NCBI RefSeq assembly: GCF_028583425.1
Contig: NC_072792.1
Coordinates: 160,772,676-160,836,675 of the forward strand
DNA from: Eublepharis macularius
Taxonomy: Eukaryota > Chordata > Lepidosauria > Squamata > Eublepharidae
Direction of reading: 5' to 3'
Length of the DNA: 64,000 nt
Below are positions 12,146-22,759 of this stretch, piece by piece. Below the pieces are notes generated by a model. The model made no database searches and was not told the DNA's origin. It saw only the letters and a list, made by a program, of their open reading frames with translations. Numbering within the stretch: position 1 is the stretch's first letter; each line of letters opens with the position of its first letter. The position numbers and the translations under genes were made by a program.

Positions 12146-12859
12146 CAGGGGTTCCCAACCTTTTTTAAGCCTGTGGGCACCTTTGGAATTCTGACACAGG
12201 GAGGCGGCTGCAAATGCAAAATGACTGTCACAGGAGTCAAAACTAACCACAAAATGGCTGCCATGGGAGGTGAAAGCAACCACAATATGTCAGGGGATGA
12301 GGTTATGCATAATTCAAACTCTTCACCATTTCAGGCAGAAGAGCCAGTTTGGTGTAGTGGTTTAGAATGCGGGACTCCAATCTGTAGAACCGGATTTGAT
12401 TCCCCACTCCTCCACTTGAAGCCAGCTGGGTGACCTTGGGCTAGTCACAGTTCTCTGGAGCTCTCTCAGCCCCACGCACCTCCCAGGGTGTTTTATTGTG
12501 GGGATAATAATGACATACTTTGTAAATGGCTCTGAGTGGATGTTAAGTTAGCCTGAAGGGTGGTATATAAATCGAATGTTGTTATTATTATGTTATTAGA
12601 AGCTCTCCTTTATAATCAACCTATTCTTTAAAAAATTCATGCTTATATTCAGTCCCACAGTGAAGATCCATGTGCTGTGGTGGCAGCTGATGCCAAAGCA
12701 ACGTTTTTAAAAATATGCACAGCCAGTCAAATACCCAGTGGCCAATCAGAAGCCCTTCTGGCAAGAAGCCCCACCCACTTCCTTAAAATTTTTGGTGGGC
12801 ACCAGAAAAGATGTCAGTGGATGCCATGACCCCGACATACACCATGCTGAGGCCCCTTG
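12146..12859 (+). mobile_element. hAT (Charlie-like) non-autonomous element interrupted by a SINE
   Basis: It begins CAGGGGTTCCCAACC and ends GAGGCCCCTTG, with interior GTGGGCACCTTTGGAATTCT and GGTGGGCACCAGAAAAGATG, typical of hAT elements with CAGGGGT-type ends. The flanks CTCCAGTG and CTGTAGTG match at 6 of 8 positions, as an aged 8-bp duplication would. The SINE at 12341-12597 landed inside it. Confidence 0.75.
12341..12597 (+). repeat. tRNA-derived SINE inside a hAT element
   Basis: Full-length plus copy: head GAGCCAGTTTGGTGTAGTGG, B-box region GGATTTGATTCCCCACTCCT, body TGGGTGACCTTGGGCTAGTC, and a tail GGTATATAAATCGAATG with an ATT/GTT microsatellite. It is younger than the hAT element it interrupts. 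Confidence 0.88.
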
Positions 12860-14148
12860 CTGTAGTGGGTAGGGCTCCTCACCCAAGTAGGGTATGGTTC
12901 CAAGCTTGTCTCGGTGAAGAGAGATGTGGAGCAGGGGCGGGGGGGGGGGACCTGTGATCATAAAGCCTTTCCCTAGTCATCTAGGGTTCTTGTTTCCTTA
13001 TGAGGCCATTGTCCTTTTCTAAATGTAAGTAATTAACTATATGACAAATTGTTCCTCAGGTACGCTGGGTGGGAACTACCCTATCTGCACAATGAATCAT
13101 GATCTGAATTTTTGTTCTGCAGATCAGTGCAGCGCAGCTGTCTCGTTTCATCATTGTACTTACAGAACAGAAGCCAAGAGCAAGGCCTTTGAGCTGTAGC
13201 CTCCCATTTTAGGGTTTTTGCTTTTGTGGATTGACTAAGTCTTCTAATTTCACAGTAGTTCCACAGACATTAGTTATTAACCGTTCCGATCTTGCAGTGC
13301 CGTCCTTTTCCTGTGAGGCATAGAACTGCTTGGTGCATCTTGTCATGTGTAATCTGTGCATATAGGACTCCGCGCACTGATTCTTGTAACATTTGGTGTC
13401 TGAGACATGCCAAAAATACTTGCAGCCCGTCATCAGAGGTTAGGATGTGCTGGCTGTAGAAGCTTTGGATGTTGTGTGCTCCAGAAAAAAAAAATACTTT
13501 CCCCTGTGTGGTGATGTCAGTATGTATTTGTCGATGGCGTTTCTTGCCTCAGGCCTGAAGAAGAGCAGCATAGTGAGTTCCTGCCATTGAGAATAGTTGC
13601 TAGTGCAGTGGCATTCTATCCAAGAATGTGTTATCATGGAGCGACTCAAGATTCCTTTAATATATACAGTACAGCCCTGGATGAATGAGTTGATGGATTA
13701 ATCCAATATCCTTTTAAGTCAGGCCCTTCAGAGAGCATCCTAGAATGGAAATTCTTAGGAGTTCATTTTTCTGTTAGCTTTCCAGAACTTCAAAACTTTA
13801 AAAAGAATTAGTTTTTAAAAGTCAAGGGAATTCCTGTGCATACAGGTTTGTGGTTGATTCAAAGTACCCATCAATCATATACATTATGGCGGTGGTGGAA
13901 AAGGGGAGGGAGGGGATGTCAATTCTGACTGCTGCTACTCCAGGCAGACCATTATCGTAGCTCTTAAACGCCATCCTCTTCAATAAGTAAACTTAAGTGA
14001 GAGATGTGGTTTTTTGCTTGATAATTGTACGCTACAGTTGCTGAAACAATGTGTGGGAATAATTTAAGGGAAGTGGAAACTAGACAGAAAAGCTGAGTAG
14101 ACTGTAAAGTGATCTATCCTTCTAAGACCTTTGAAGCCATTGGTCTAA

Positions 14149-14522
14149 GGGTAAAACCACACGAGATAAAATATACTTGAATTCAGGGCTTTTTTTCTGG
14201 GAAAAGAGGTGGTGGAACTCAGCTCCCAGGACCACACAATGACATCACTTTGGTTCAGCTGGAACAAGGGGGGAGTTTTTTAAAGTTTAAATTGCTGTCA
14301 GTGAAAATGGTCACATGGCAGTCTAAACTCCCCTCTGTCTGGAGATCGGGGGCGGGGTCACCGGCCATGTGACCATTTTCAAGAGGTGCCGAAACTCCGT
14401 TCCACCGCGTTCCAGCTGAAAAAAAGCCCTGCTTGAATTACACTCGAATTACACTCGAATAATAAAATACACTCGAATTACCCATGTAATTCAAGTGTCT
14501 TTTGTCTCGTGTGGTGAGACCC
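14149..14522 (+). mobile_element. Short inverted-repeat element (CCACACGAGA ends) split by a hAT MITE
   Basis: The left end reads GGGTAAAACCACACGAGATA then AAATATACTTGAATT. The right end, reverse-complemented, reads GGGTCTCACCACACGAGACA then AAAGACACTTGAATT. The arms are about 35 bp. Without the inserted hAT the element would be about 118 bp. Its superfamily is unknown, and no target duplication is clear. Confidence 0.75.
14184..14431 (+). mobile_element. Palindromic hAT-type MITE (CAGGGCTTTTTTTCTGGG)
   Basis: The 248-bp element has long inverted arms, begins CAGGGCTTTTTTTCTGGGAA and ends AAAAAAAGCCCTG. It is flanked by perfect 8-bp duplications CTTGAATT (14176-14183, 14432-14439). It sits inside the element at 14149-14522. 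A sister copy is at 21671 and an end fragment at 51668. Confidence 0.92.
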
Positions 14523-15949
14523 TTTGAAAGATGTAACTCTGTGTAGGGTTGCATTGTAAATTCCTTGAGCTGCATTTCTAAGGATGATGATTGGATTGCG
14601 TCTGTCTTTAGTGAACTTGCTTTGTATTCTGCATGATGTTAGTAGATCAAAACTCACGGAAAGGGACTTTCCAACTTTCCCTGCCTGCTGCAGCCCATTG
14701 GAATTTTGTTAATGGTTATTGGACTCAGCAGGTCCTTATGAACAGCATAGGGGTGCAAAATGAGGGTCTGGAACAGGAGTAGAAATTTGGCTGAAAATCA
14801 TCCCTCTTTTTGCATGACAGAAGTGCCTTCCTGTTGTTGGAAACCAATTGTAGGATACAAGCCCAAAGTGTAAAGAAAGTCCTTTATGTCATGGGCACCG
14901 ATGGGAGGAATATATCCTGCTCAACCGCTATTCTACCTACATGGAAACCTTGCAGCTGCTTTGAAGATGGCCACCCCCCACAGATTTCCAACCTTGTCAG
15001 TGCTGAATGCCTAGCACACCTTCTCGGCCACCCATCCACAAGATACTGACAATCCTTCTGCCTAAGATCATGTGGCAATATAAGTCAGTATTCCACAAAG
15101 AGCAAGGGAACTGCAGGACTCAAGAGGACAATCCAGGTTCCCCAAAACCAGACTGCTTCTCCTCACATTTGAGGCCATAGTAGAAACTGAGTTGATAGCA
15201 AGTGGGAGCAGCCTGCATCCTTCTTCCTGTTACCTATTCTGGAGGGCCAGTTTGATGGGATGGGTCAGTTCATGTCTGCAGAGGCCACAAACACATGGCA
15301 AACCGAACCTGCAGGAAACACCAACTTCTGTCCACTAGACATGCCCCGTTCATATCAAAATAGTCTTAGCAGATGAGTTGCAACTGATCGTTATGATTAC
15401 AGTTGTCTGCTTTTTAACGTAGCATCTGCCTGTGCTATTTTCCAGACTTATGGGAATACCTTTTAGCTGGACTAAGCCACAGTGTTTGTGTACCAAGACA
15501 GGATTGCCTCATCACCCGTCCATCATGCTTGGATCCTGCCTCTGAACCAGAGTCTCTTGCATCAGGATCAATGAGGTTCTTGAACTCGGTGGACTTGTGA
15601 TTTTCCTAGAGCAACCTGAAGGAGCGCTATCGTCCCCTCCTAGGATCTTCTGTGAACTGTAGATAGCATCAACTTGCAAAACCAGGACAGAATAACCTGA
15701 CACCTTTTGGCCAGTCTACCCCACCTAGTCATTTCCTGGTTTCTTCCTGGTTGCATGTGTCCTTTGTCTTTACTGATACAACTGCGTACATCTCCTGCTT
15801 CCTTCCCCCACCCTCAAAATATGTATAACTGTCGGAGGCAGCATTTTTTCATTACTGAAAGGGAGTTCCTGCCAGAACACTGTGTTAGGTTTATGCTCTG
15901 AATATTCCATCTGACCCTGCTGCATTTACAGCAAAATTCTGACTTGTGA

Positions 15950-16170
15950 GAGCCAATGTGGTGCAGTGGTTAGTGCCGGATTAGGAACTGAGAGAGGCAG
16001 ATTCAAATCCTTGCTCTGCCGTGGAAGCCTGCTGGGTGACATCGGGCCAGTCGCATATTCTCAAGTCTAATCTACTTCGTAGGGTTGTTGTGAGGGTAAA
16101 GTGGAGGAAAGGAGAGCAGTGTATGCCATTTGGGTCCCCACTGAGGATAAAGGAGAGGTATTAATGAAAT
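15950..16170 (+). repeat. Sauria-type SINE, plus strand
   Basis: Head GAGAGCCAATGTGGTGCAGT, B-box region GATTCAAATCC, body TAGGGTTGTTGTGAGGGTAA and tail TTTGGGTCCCCACTGAGGAT give the structure of a tRNA-derived squamate SINE. The copy ends in ATGAAATAAATACA. Confidence 0.75.
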
Positions 16171-16189
16171 AAATACAACTGAAACGTTC

Positions 16190-16295
16190 GCAGTTGCTCC
16201 TGTTGTATGGAATGGTTTTCCTATGTGCTTTTGGTGGCTTGTGAGTGGAGCTTAGTTGTTATGGCCAGCTCTCTGATGTAAATGGTTCCTTAAAA
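16190..16295 (+). repeat. LINE 3' UTR fragment (L2-like)
   Basis: The stretch TTCCTATGTGCTTTTGGTGG then GTGAGTGGAGCTTAGTTGTT repeats nearly unchanged at 17820-17870, inside an L2-like LINE piece. It is therefore a detached 3' fragment of the same family. The AT-rich stretch that follows to 16930 holds nothing recognisable. Confidence 0.5.
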
Positions 16296-16927
16296 ACATT
16301 AACTGAATAAACAAAAAAGCAACTAGAGAATACAAAAACAGCAATATACACAGCCAAGAGTTACAAACCAATTAGATATAGTTGTAAATATCCTACTGGG
16401 AGTCTAAAGAGCAAACTAGTGTAAATAATGGGGAAAGTCCCTTGCATGGTAGGAAAATAGAGCACAGAGAACATTCCCCCACCCACCTTATTTATTTACT
16501 AAATTCATACACAATCTGAAGAGTTTACAATAAAATGAAATAAAATGCTACATACACAAATAAAATTATGATAATAAGGAATAAAAAACAATGGATCTAG
16601 ATTTTAAAATCACGAATTCTGTCAAATTGTTTGTCATACTTTTTTTTTCCAATTGCTGCTTGAGGGCTGGCAGGAAAGGAGGCAAAACACTTTGACCTCT
16701 GGCAATGTCATTGGTTGTCCCTGTTCATTCTTTCCTACAGTGAACAGAAGCTTGTCAAGAAAAGCCAGAATTGCCATTCTAGAAAGTAGGTTTGTGGCAG
16801 TTTCACTTGTATATTCTGTGCACCAGAAATAAATTAAAATCAAAATTCTGTGCCAGGAATGAATTTTATGATGTTCATAATCTAGAAGAATTAGGCCTAA
16901 CATTATTGGTTTAAACAAAATCTTGTT

Positions 16928-17152
16928 CTCTTCCTGATCTGGATAGCCCAGACAAGCCTGATCTTGTCAGATCTCGGGGCTAAGTAAAGTCTGCCTTGGT
17001 TAGTAATTGGATAGGAGATCGCCAATGAAGACTGGAGTTCCAGAGGCAGGCAATGGCAAACCATCTCTGTTAGTCTCTTGCCATGAAAACTCCACTAGGG
17101 GTCGCCATAAGTCAGCTATGACTTGACATCACTCTCTACCACCATACCAGTC
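16928..17152 (+). repeat. SINE with 5S rRNA-like head, plus strand
   Basis: The block AGCCTGATCTTGTCAGATCT then CGGGGCTAAGTAAAGTCTGC and TTAGTAATTGGATAGGAGAT tracks the internal promoter half of 5S rRNA. It is followed by the body CAGGCAATGGCAAACCATCT and the tail GTCGCCATAAGTCAGCTATG. This is the SINE3-like structure known as 5S-Sauria in lizards. Other copies are at 21105, 49540 and 59090, all minus strand. Confidence 0.8.
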
Positions 17153-17214
17153 TTGTTCTTACTCCATAAGTGACCATGTTGTGGCTTTTTAATTCCTCTT
17201 GGTAGCTCTTGGTA

Positions 17215-17960
17215 GCTCTACTTTTGAAGGAAACCTGAAAGCTACAGATGGTGCAGAATGCAGCATCTGTTGACGGGTGAAGTGTTTCAGACATATCCCA
17301 AGCTTAAGAGAGCTATGTAGGTAGCAAATTTTCCTCCATGTTAGATTTAAGGTGCTGGTGTTAACCTTTAAAGCCCTTCTCATGGCCCTTTCTTACAAAC
17401 CCAGGTTAAGGCCAATCACCACCTTGGGGGTCAGGTAGCAATTTTCCCCAAGCCAGTTTGACTAGGGATCCTGACAATGTTTTGGGCATGGAGAAGGGGT
17501 CATTGGGGGTGTGAGGAGGGGAAATAGTTGTGAATTTCCTGCATTGTGCAGGGGGTTGGACTAGATGACCCCAGCGGTACCTTCCAACCCTATGATTCTA
17601 TGACCTGGGACCCTCATACCTGCAGGGCTGCCTCCACACAGGTGTGCGCACAAGACAGCTTTGATCATCAGCTTGTTAACTGCTCCTCCACTTGAGTCAG
17701 CAAGAACTATTTCTACTCAGGCTTGGACTTCTTGAATGGTTGTTTTATGGAACAGTTTTCCTGAGGACATGAAGAAGCCCCTAGATTTAGAGACTTTGAA
17801 AGACTGGTAAGGTTGAGCTTTTCCTATGTGCTTTCGGTGCCTTGTGTGTGGAGCTTAGTTGTTATGGACAGCTCTCTGGTGTAAATGGCTAGTTTTCCTC
17901 TCTCCTTTTTTGTATTATAATGTTATGAAATGAGATTTTACCTGATTTTAATGTAGTAAG
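17215..17960 (+). mobile_element. L2-like LINE 3' fragment, interrupted by CR1
   Basis: In plus frames the DNA recalls an L2-clade reverse transcriptase C-terminus: KLQMVQNA near 17235, FKVLVLTFKAL-like near 17340, then a CR1 insert, then YLQGCL-like and WNSFPED-like stretches with several frame changes. The 3' UTR matches 16190-16295. The piece is inactive. Confidence 0.6.
17405..17601 (+). mobile_element. CR1 LINE 3' UTR, 5'-truncated
   Basis: The characteristic CR1 terminal region CAGGGGGTTGGACTAGATGA, CCTTCCAACCCTATGATTCT and the octamer tail ATTCTATG are present. It lies inside the L2-like fragment, so it is the younger insertion. Confidence 0.85.
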
Positions 17961-17969
17961 TCCCACTAA

Positions 17970-19359
17970 AAAGCAGGGTACATGTCAGTTCTAGGGATGG
18001 CAGTCCATGGCAGATAGACCCCCCAAACCCCTCGTGGCAAGCATTCCATTGCATTGGTTGAAAAGGTCTTTATTCAGAGAGCCATTAAGTTCATGGGTAC
18101 ATCCATAGATGGGATAGGTTGGCAGGAATGAGGATACAAGCATATGCACTATTGATATAAGGAGCACTATTCCCCCTCCCTTGGAGCAGTTAGCATTTAA
18201 GCACGAAAATCCTAAAAAGTTCCATGAGAACACAATAGCTTTGTCTGGACAGAGAAAGGCAGAAGATTACAAGGAATCAAAACTCCCTCTTTCCCCTATG
18301 AAGAGTTACATTACAGCTGCAAGGTCATTGAGCATACTTTCAGAGATAACAGGCTGGTTACTTTCTCTGTGAAATCAGCATTAGTACTTTCGTTTTCAGG
18401 CAAGCCAAGAATGGCATGTGGCTACCTTACAAAGCACAAACTGAGCATACAGTAGATCAATATAGTAAGCAGATCAGATCAATATATCAGTTCAGAGAAT
18501 ACATTAATGGCATGGGTATGTGCACACATGACAGTACAAATATTCTGTATGCTCAGAATAGGTTTCATATATCTGATGGGCTCTAGTTATTGAAGTTTAA
18601 AATAATAAATTTAAGTAGTTTCTTGTTATGCTGTATAGACAGACTTCATAACATTGGTGTTGCCCGTATACTTGTGATCATATTCTTGCAAGCATAAGAA
18701 CTAGAACCTTGCTGTAAGAATCGAAAACTGTTGTCCTTGGGAGAAGCTGGATTCCGTTCCTTGCTTTTCCCTGTGGTGTCGTGGGATTGTGGTACGCATA
18801 GAGCTGAACTCCTGAAACTCTTCCGCTATTGTGGAATAGTGATAAACACAAATTCTTCCCACAACTGGATAATCCTCTTTTATATAAAACGAAAAGTGCT
18901 AATATCTGGAGACCTATTAAAATGTAGTCTAAAATTTATTTCTTTAAGCATCGGCATCCTTCAGGGATTTGGGGAAAAGGCAGAGAAACCTTTTTGTATC
19001 AAGATAATGGGACAGGAATTGTGTGTATTTATCTCCATTTTCTTGACAGTGGTTCCAAGAACATTCTGACCTTTGGCCTTTTCTTGGGATTTTTGATTTC
19101 ACAAGAGAGCCATATTTTGTACAGCTGGAGCAGAAATAGATCATCAGGTTGTCACCCAACACCTGCAGGAATAAGCAGCTCTTGACCTTGGCTGCTGAAT
19201 TGTGTGACGAGCAAACTTCCTTTTTCCCATTAAAAAATTAAAAGCTAAAAGTAGATCTTTATACTTGGGGGAATGGGAATGGGTGGGTGGGAAAGCAATG
19301 TGTGTGTATACTTTCAGGCCGTTTATAATAATATCAGTCATATTTTATGTGTAGTCAGA
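17970..19359 (+). other. Intergenic stretch without recognised content
   Basis: AT-rich sequence with short open frames only. I see no transposon ends, tRNA or conserved exon here. Confidence 0.5.
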
Positions 19360-19629
19360 TTATGAGGCTGCTTTGTTCTTGTTGACTTGAATTAGGCTGT
19401 TTCTTGAATGGCCACAGCCAGTGAGGTGTAGTTCATCCAGTGGTTTTCTGACTATGAGGGCCAAACTAAATATGATGGTGAACTTGTGGCCTCCACGAGT
19501 TTGCTGTTGCCCTTCTATAGTGATGTTAAAATACTGTAAGGGCCTGATCCGCATGGCACGGAACTCCCCCTGTAGCTTTTCAAGTGCTGTCTCAAGGTCA
19601 CCAACAAGGTCACCTACAGAGGAATTTCA
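19360..19629 (-). CDS. Unassigned ORF with exon-like left edge
   Basis: On the minus strand an acceptor-like TCCTCTGTAG ends at about 19621. An open frame then reads GDLVGDLETALEKLQGEFRA, MRIRPLQYFNITIEGQQQTR and on to SLIQVNKNKAAS-stop at 19360. Composition looks protein-like: a short amphipathic helix, then a hydrophobic stretch KFTIIFSLALIV. I do not recognise it. It could be a terminal exon, a processed-gene remnant or an unrecognised transposon ORF. No partner exon or polyadenylation signal is evident nearby. Confidence 0.25.
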
Positions 19630-19972
19630 AAGGGAGATTAGAAAGAGAGACTGCTGAATTGCAACTGATAACGAAACTCAAGACAATGCATCCACCTGGA
19701 TTGAATTGAGACCTAGGCTTCCTGTCTCATTACCAATGCTGATTTCTCCACACCCATTGCCCCTCTGCATACCCCACCCAATCACACCTGCTATTGTCAT
19801 TTACCTGCTATTGTCATTCGGCATCTGAAATCTCACCACTCCCAAAAACATGAGGACAGATGGACTCCCATTCTAGCTGTATCTGAAGAAGTGAGCTGTG
19901 ACTCACGAAAGCTCATACCCTACCATGAATTTTGTTAATCTTCAAGGTGCTATTGGACTCTGGCTTTTTTCT
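19619..19972 (+). mobile_element. Penelope-like element 3' region with hammerhead-like core
   Basis: It shares more than 300 bp with 63440-63755, starting AGAAAGAGAGACTGCTGAAT and including CCAATGCTGATTTCTCCACA. The hammerhead-like module (CTGAAGA at 19883, GAAA at 19907-19910, stem GTGAG/CTCAC) follows, then the tail AGGTGCTATTGGACTCTGG. The reading frames are decayed. Confidence 0.6.
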
Positions 19973-20264
19973 AAAGCCAGTTTGACTCTCTGTTGCAGCA
20001 TACAATCTCTGCTACTTTTCCCGCTCTGTAGAGAAAGGCTAATTCTGACCACCCTTAATTAAACAGCTGTAGTCTGGCTTTTCAAAGAAAAAGCTTACAA
20101 ACTATGTTCTCCTGAAACTCCTCTGAAGGGAGTTTCATTTATTTATTTTAATAAATGCTACTTCTCCTGAATAAGTTCATAGTAGTTTCCATTTTTTAAA
20201 AAACAATAAAATGTTTAAAACCAACTTCCAAAAACCACTACAGGCCAAGATGAACTCAGGATTC

Positions 20265-20550
20265 AGCTACTAACCTTCCTGTATTTCTCTGCCTTACATA
20301 TTACTCTGAATTGAAGAAGAGAAGGTACTGTCTGTCCTCTTGTCCTTTGGCAGGATTTTCCATAAAGACAGAGCTGCCACCCAAAACATTCTTGCTTGGG
20401 CTGTAATGTAGCTGTTCTTGCCTCCTTCGATGAGGGAACAGAAAACAAATGCTGGTGGAGGGATTGTAAAGTTCACCCAAGCGATCCTGCAAACATGTGA
20501 GCCCTAAACCGTGAAGGGCTTTGTACAGTTTAACCCCCCCTGCTTACTGG
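20265..20550 (-). mobile_element. L2-like LINE C-terminal fragment, minus strand
   Basis: On the minus strand the frame ARMFWVAALSLWKILPKDKR resembles the FSVAAPxLWNSLPxxIR signature near the C-terminus of L2/CR1-clade reverse transcriptases. The plus-strand phrase CGTGAAGGGCTTTGTACAG at about 20510 is the reverse complement of the upstream KALHG region. Only this short piece is seen. Confidence 0.5.
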
Positions 20551-21104
20551 ACATCTCCCAAAGTGACTTCCAACCATAGTTAAAATCATGGAACGTTAAA
20601 AAACAAGCAGAGCAAATGCAAAATCAATACCACGAATGCAGCAGAGAACAGAAATAGTGAAATCACGGGCCAGAGTGAAACAGAGAGAGAGGAAAAAATC
20701 AAATAGTTTAAAAAGAGACAGTAATGGAGGAGAGCAGTGTAGCATTCAGTAGGAGAGCAAGAAAGGCTGATTCCTCATGGTGGTGTTTCTGTTTCAGCAA
20801 CTCTATATGTATGCCTTTAAAAAAAATTGTTTCCACGGGGTGTTATCCTCCATTCTTGTACAAATTGCAAACAGCCAGTTGTTTTTCCTGCTAATAAAAT
20901 CCACTGCTTTTAAATCTCAGGGGAGAAAAAGGGACCTTTCCTGGCATGGCATTGTTGGGATGAGCTTTTTCATATCCAGAAGGGAAGGTACACCTTGTGC
21001 TTCAATGAAAGGAAACCCCCTTTGCCCCTTTCCCCTGCATTTTCACAATGTCATTGCACTAATAAAATTGCTTATTGGAGGGGCAGGGCATCGTGGTAGC
21101 ACTG

Positions 21105-21270
21105 TTACTATGTTACAAGAGTGGTGGTGGTGGAAAGCGCAGTCAAGTCACAGGTGGCTTGTGACCCTGTAGGGTTTTTAAGGCAAGAGATGCTCAGAGG
21201 TGGTTTGCCACTGCCTTCCTCCCTGTAGCAACCCTGGACCTCCTTGGTGGTCTTCCATTCAAGTACAAGT
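21105..21270 (-). repeat. 5S-headed SINE, minus strand, partial
   Basis: GTGGTGGTGGAAAGCGCAGT then CAAGTCACAGGTGGC and AGAGGTGGTTTGCCACTGCC through CATTCAAGTAC match the reverse complement of 16940-17150. The 5S-like head itself is missing. Confidence 0.75.
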
Positions 21271-21670
21271 AGCAACTTTTTTTCTCTGTTCTTTATTAGC
21301 ACTTGAAACATTCTTGCTCTCTCCCAGTTCCCCAAGCAGTAGGAGGCCAATTAGTCTTTCCAATGCAGATGACAATAGTGGGGCACCCAGTACCTTCCAG
21401 CAATTAGCATTACCAAAGGATTCAAGTAGTGCGTTATTCTGGAGCAGCACCATGCAAATGTACAGAGGTTTTAAAGTGTAGTATCGCCCTGTTCTTGAAC
21501 AGCGCTACATGTGCACTAATTTTTTTTTTAAAAAAATTACGGCAGCATGACAACAGCAAGGGAAGGTGATGCAGTATGTATCTGGTGTGAAAGAGAAACC
21601 ACAGCTTACAAGGGTGAAAATCCTGATTACCTTTTGCTGTGTAGAATCTCTGTTGCAACTGCAACTTGAG

Positions 21671-21931
21671 CAGGGCTTTTTTTCTGGGAAAAGAGGTGGT
21701 GGAACTCAATGGGTTGCCATCGGAGAAAATGGTCACATGGCTGGTGGCCCCGCCCCCTGATCTCCAGACAGAGGGGAGTTGAGATTGCCCTTCATGCCGC
21801 TCCAGCGGCGCAGAGGGCAATCTAAACTCCCCTCTGTCTGGAGATCAGGGGGCGGGGCCACCAGCCATGTGACCATTTTCAAGAAGTTCCGGAACTCCAT
21901 TCCACTGTGTTCCTGCTGAAAAAAATCTCCG
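21671..21931 (+). mobile_element. Palindromic hAT-type MITE, second copy
   Basis: The 261-bp copy of the CAGGGCTTTTTTTCTGGG family has inverted halves meeting near CGCTCCAGCGGCG. It is flanked by perfect 8-bp duplications AACTTGAG (21663-21670, 21932-21939). The right tip has mutated. Confidence 0.9.
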
Positions 21932-22527
21932 AACTTGAGGAACAACCACTCCATGACCACCATGGAAAACTTCCTGATATGGAATTGCTGTGACAAAACA
22001 AACAACCCAAAGCTCAGGATAAAAAAAACCCCTCTGCTTGCTGGTGCCTAAAATGCAACAGTTTCAGTACCAGGCAGATTGCTGCAGGAAGGGAATAAGA
22101 CCTAATTTAAAAATGAGCCACTAACAGGCAAGGAATGTTTACCCATGCCAGGAATCCAGCGTCTGAAGCAGGCCCTCATCTACTGCATATGCAGTGTTTG
22201 CACACCGGAGAGCTGTAGCTCAGACAAATATTGCAGTGTGCCAATATTGCTCAGTTTAAATGAAAGACTCACGTGCTTTCTTTGTCTGCCACCATCACAT
22301 TAAATGGGAGCTAACAAAGGCAAGGCCCTGTCTCTGCTGCACACCTACTGACCCTTGGAGGGAAAGGCCCACACTGAGCATGTTTTCATTGAATGGATTT
22401 TATTTCTTCTTGGTGCGATGACTGTTATGTAATTTTTTTTGTTTAAAGAGGCAGGAGAGGAGTCATAGCATGATGGCAGAACATCTGCATCACACACACA
22501 AAGTCCCAGATGCAGTCATCAGCATCT

Positions 22528-22746
22528 AGGGGTGCCAACTTCCAGGTGGGGTTCAAAGATCCCTAGGAATTTCAACTTATCTCTAGAATACAGAAATCAG
22601 TTTCCCTGGAGAAAACAAGTGCTTCGGAGGGTGGATTTGATGGTATTTTATCCTGCTGAAGTCCCTCTCCTCCCCAAACCACCGCCCTCCCCAAGCTCCA
22701 CCCCCTAATCTCCAGGAATTGCCCAACCCCAAATTGGCAGCCCTAC
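22528..22746 (+). mobile_element. Short hAT-like MITE (AGGGTTGCCAACCTCC family)
   Basis: It starts AGGGGTGCCAACTTCCAGGT and ends TTGGCAGCCCTAC, with the internal landmark TTCCCTGGAGAAAA. Flanks CAGCATCT and CAGCATCC form an 8-bp duplication with one mismatch. Relatives are at 33528 and 61534. Confidence 0.8.
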
Positions 22747-22759
22747 CAGCATCCAACAG

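Noticed and set aside
12341-12420. tRNA-like A and B boxes as possible tRNA genes (also at 11826, 15950, 34250 and 59118)
   Set aside because: All are heads of SINEs followed by a SINE body and tail; none folds into a plausible complete tRNA by eye.
16940-17010. Possible 5S rRNA gene
   Set aside because: Only part of the 5S sequence is present, with several changes, and it leads straight into a SINE body shared with other copies.
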